Shown here: positions 61,827 through 64,000 of the stretch, piece after piece
Layout: the number at the start of each line of letters is the position of its first letter
Numbering within the stretch: position 1 is the stretch's first letter
Source of the DNA: Plantibacter auratus
Lineage (GTDB): Bacteria > Actinomycetota > Actinomycetes > Actinomycetales > Microbacteriaceae
Assembly: GCF_050587365.1 (NCBI RefSeq)
Contig: NZ_JBOBFV010000001.1
Span: forward strand, 682,001-746,000
Direction: 5' to 3'
DNA length: 64,000 nt
Made by a program: the position numbers and the translations under genes
The notes under the pieces: model-generated
What the model was told of the DNA's origin: nothing
The model's input: only the letters and a program-made list of their open reading frames with translations
Databases searched by the model: none

Positions 61827-62704
61827 CAGCTGCCCACCAGGTTCTGTGCGAAGACGTGCGGCGTGAAGCCGGTGAGGTCGCCGATGCCCTCACCCTGGCC
61901 GACGAGCTTGATCGGGATGCCGGTCTTCTCCTGCACGGCGAGGACGAACCCGCCCTTCGCGGAGCCGTCGAGCTTCGTCAGGACGAGCCCGGTCACCCCG
62001 GCGTGCTCGATGAACGCCTGCGCCTGCGACAGACCGTTCTGACCGGTCGTCGCGTCGAGGACGAGGAGGACCTCGGCGATGGGCGCCTGCTTCTCGACGA
62101 CGCGACGGATCTTGGACAGCTCGTCCATGAGCCCGCCCTTCGTCTGCAACCGACCGGCGGTGTCGATGATGACGATCTCGGTGCCGGTCTGCTTGGCGTA
62201 CTCGATGGTCTGGAAGGCGACGGACGCCGGGTCCTGTCCCTGCTGCTGGGGGCGGACGATCTGTGCGCCCGCGCGCTCCGCCCACGTCGCCAACTGCTCC
62301 ACGGCAGCGGCACGGAAGGTGTCCGCGGCGCCCACGACGACGGTGCGGTCGTAGTTGCGCAGGAACTTCGCGAACTTGCCGATGGTGGTCGTCTTGCCGA
62401 CCCCGTTGACGCCGACGACGAGGACGACCGCCGGACGCTCGCTGAGCTTCAGCGTCGTGTCGAACTTCGACAGCCGCTCCTCGACCTCTTCGCGCAGCAT
62501 GCGCTGGAGGTCGCGCGGGTCGGTGGTGCGGTAGCGGTCGACGGAGGCGTGCAGGCCCGTGACGATCGACTCGGTGACGTCAGGACCGAAGTCGGCGCCG
62601 ATGAGCGCGTCCTCGAGGTCCTCCCAGGTGGTCTCGTCGATCGTCGGACGTTGGAACATGCCTTTGAGGGCACCGGAGAGTGACCAGGGTGTGCGTGCAG
62701 CCAT
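61826..62704 (-). CDS. ftsY: Signal recognition particle receptor FtsY
   Basis: FtsY is the SRP receptor GTPase at the membrane. It has 292 residues, without the long acidic A-domain of E. coli; the N-terminus WSLSGALKGMF may form the membrane-binding amphipathic helix. The P-loop is GVNGVGKTT at 98-106, then DTAGRL and TKLDGSAKGG. The start is ATG 62704 with TACGCT 6 nt upstream, predicting a leaderless mRNA. It lies 54 bp downstream of smc, the usual smc-ftsY order, and overlaps the DUF2004 gene by 1 bp. Confidence 0.97.
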   Translation of the reverse strand: MAARTPWSLSGALKGMFQRPTIDETTWEDLEDALIGADFGPDVTESIVTGLHASVDRYRTTDPRDLQRMLREEVEERLSKFDTTLKLSERPAVVLVVGVNGVGKTTTIGKFAKFLRNYDRTVVVGAADTFRAAAVEQLATWAERAGAQIVRPQQQGQDPASVAFQTIEYAKQTGTEIVIIDTAGRLQTKGGLMDELSKIRRVVEKQAPIAEVLLVLDATTGQNGLSQAQAFIEHAGVTGLVLTKLDGSAKGGFVLAVQEKTGIPIKLVGQGEGIGDLTGFTPHVFAQNLVGS

Positions 62705-62710
62705 GGTCTC

Positions 62711-62716
62711 AGCGTA
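62711..62716 (-). promoter_or_regulatory. Candidate leaderless -10 box (TACGCT) of ftsY
   Basis: TACGCT ends 6 nt before the ftsY ATG in the gap after smc on the minus strand. Confidence 0.5.
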
Positions 62717-62758
62717 GCCGTCGGCGACGCGGTCCCGTCGCGTGGGGACGAGACCGGA

Positions 62759-64000
62759 TCAGCTCGCGCGTTCTGCTGCCACGCGCTGACCGACGACGGC
62801 CGACACCCCGTCCTGGCGCATCGAGACGCCGTAGAGGGCGTCGGCGATCTCCATGGTGCGCTTCTGGTGCGTGATGACGATGAGCTGGCTCGTCTGACGG
62901 AGGTCCTCGAAGATGGTGAGGAGCCGCCCGAGGTTCGCGTCGTCGAGGGCCGCCTCCACCTCGTCCATGATGTAGAACGGGCTCGGTCGGGCTTTGAAGA
63001 TGGCGATGAGCAGGGCGACCGCGGCGAGCGAGCGCTCCCCGCCCGACAGGAGCGACAGGCGCTCGATCTTCTTGCCGGCGGGTTTGACCGACACCTCGAT
63101 GCCCGTGGTGAGCATGTGTTCGGGGTCGGTGAGCGAGATGCTGCCGGTGCCGCCCGGGAACAGGATCGGGAACACCTCGGTGAAGGCGGCTTCGGTGTCG
63201 GCGAACGCCGAGGCGAAGATGACCTCCATCTTCCCGTCGATGTCCTCGATGATCGACAGCAGGTCGGCGCGGGTGCTGGTGAGGTCGGCGAGCTGTTCGG
63301 TGAGGAAGCGGTGGCGCTGTTCGAGTGCCGCGAACTCCTCGAGCGCGAGCGGGTTGACCCGGCCGAGTTGAGCGTAGGTGCGCTCCGCCGCGGCGAGGCG
63401 CTTCTGCTGCTCGGCGCGGACGTAGGGCGTCGTCGGCACGTCGTCCGACTCCTCGGCAGGTTCCTCTACCGGCTCGACGTCCGGCGTCACGGAACCGTCG
63501 GCAGGTGCCTCGGGTGCCTCGTCCGAGTCGGGCGTCGTCGTCTCGGGCGAGCCCTCCGGACCGGTGTCGTCCGCCGGTCGCAAGGCCGAGCGGGCGGTCG
63601 CGCGGGGTGTCGGAGGGTCGACGGGAACCGGAACATCGGGCCCGTACTCCGCGACGAGCACGTCCTCGACGAGCCCCAGCTCCGACCCGGCGCGCTCGAG
63701 CAGCCCGGACAAGTGGAGCTTCTTCTCGTAGATCTGGAGTTCGAGGCCGTGGACGCTCTCGGTGACGACCTGCAGCCGCTGCCGGAGCGTGTGCTCCTCG
63801 CCGCGCAGTCGCACGAGCTCGGCGTTCCGGCTGGACCGCGTCGCCTCGGCTGCCGCGAGCGCGACGCGGGCCTCGGTGACCGACCGGTCGACCGAGTCGA
63901 GGACGGGCGGGAGTGCCTCCGTCACGGCGGTGGCGGCCGCGGCCTGGCGCGCACGGATGACGGCACGCCGAGCCGCTTCCTCAGCTGCCGCCTGGTCGGC
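62759..64000 (-). CDS. smc: Chromosome segregation protein SMC (C-terminal part; 5' end outside window)
   Basis: The last 413 residues of SMC, the condensin ATPase that organises chromosomes, are present. They comprise the end of the second coiled coil and the C-terminal head with the ABC signature LSLLSGGERSLAAVALL, Walker B FYIMDEVEAALDD and the H-motif VITHQKRTMEIAD. The coding frame stays open to the window edge; the ATG at 63925 is internal. A Pro/Glu/Asp-rich, non-coiled stretch of about 75 residues (about 63424-63650) interrupts the coiled coil shortly before the GRVNPLALEEF motif. Confidence 0.97.
   Translation of the reverse strand, partial: ADQAAAEEAARRAVIRARQAAAATAVTEALPPVLDSVDRSVTEARVALAAAEATRSSRNAELVRLRGEEHTLRQRLQVVTESVHGLELQIYEKKLHLSGLLERAGSELGLVEDVLVAEYGPDVPVPVDPPTPRATARSALRPADDTGPEGSPETTTPDSDEAPEAPADGSVTPDVEPVEEPAEESDDVPTTPYVRAEQQKRLAAAERTYAQLGRVNPLALEEFAALEQRHRFLTEQLADLTSTRADLLSIIEDIDGKMEVIFASAFADTEAAFTEVFPILFPGGTGSISLTDPEHMLTTGIEVSVKPAGKKIERLSLLSGGERSLAAVALLIAIFKARPSPFYIMDEVEAALDDANLGRLLTIFEDLRQTSQLIVITHQKRTMEIADALYGVSMRQDGVSAVVGQRVAAERAS

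Overview
This is a G+C-rich bacterial chromosome segment with strong third-position G/C bias. It comes from an actinomycete: GatCAB, the DUF2469 protein, the GlgE maltose-1-phosphate enzyme, a DivIVA-repeat protein, PspC-domain kinases, NnaR and many leaderless starts are all typical of that phylum. The gene order fits Micrococcales, most likely Microbacteriaceae; the genus cannot be fixed from the sequence alone. I see no tRNA, rRNA, CRISPR array, insertion sequence, integrase island or prophage. Coding density is very high and only one gap exceeds 300 bp (the rpsB leader, 30617-30929).

Layout. (1) 1-10937: gatC-gatA-gatB (gatB cut by the window start), an acyl-CoA ligase, NAD-dependent DNA ligase ligA, a sugar porter, and mnmA with its probable sulfur donor, a cysteine desulfurase. 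(2) 11006-20688: an alpha-glucan cluster with glgX, a YbaK-type deacylase, glgP, glgE and glgB. (3) 20767-26163: a thioredoxin-TPR protein coupled to a 620-residue membrane/lipoprotein, an alpha/beta hydrolase, a zinc-ribbon protein, an SLT-like secreted protein and a DivIVA-repeat protein. (4) 26219-30616: the rpsB-tsf / pyrH-frr-cdsA block. (5) 30930-37918: an M23 protein facing xerC-dprA-comM-yraN-DUF2469-rnhB-lepB, then rplS. (6) 38106-42627: a membrane protein and a divergent PspC-type envelope-stress module (response regulator plus PspC kinase, facing a PspC/LiaF-like protein). (7) 42657: trmD. (8) 43411-54734: a complete assimilatory nitrate/nitrite cassette. (9) 54828-64000: rimM-khpA-rpsP, a YbdK-type ligase, a META lipoprotein, ffh, lipB-lipA, a DUF2004 protein, ftsY and the 3' part of smc.

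How the parts work together. The nitrate cassette takes nitrate in (NarK), reduces it to nitrite (NasC with flavoprotein NasB) and nitrite to ammonium (NirBD). It supplies siroheme through CobA and a CbiX-like chelatase and carries its own HemD-HTH regulator of the NnaR type. It sits exactly where trmD normally adjoins rimM, so the conserved rpsP-khpA-rimM-trmD-rplS order is split here by nitrate genes, and again between trmD and rplS by the envelope-stress genes. The glucan cluster joins polymer building (GlgE, GlgB) to breakdown (GlgP, GlgX).

A recurring signal is a TANNNT hexamer, most often TAGACT, placed 6-7 nt before ATG or GTG. This predicts leaderless transcripts for about a dozen genes and helped fix several start codons. 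Starts, promoters and operators are read by eye from the sequence; no alignment or folding program was run.
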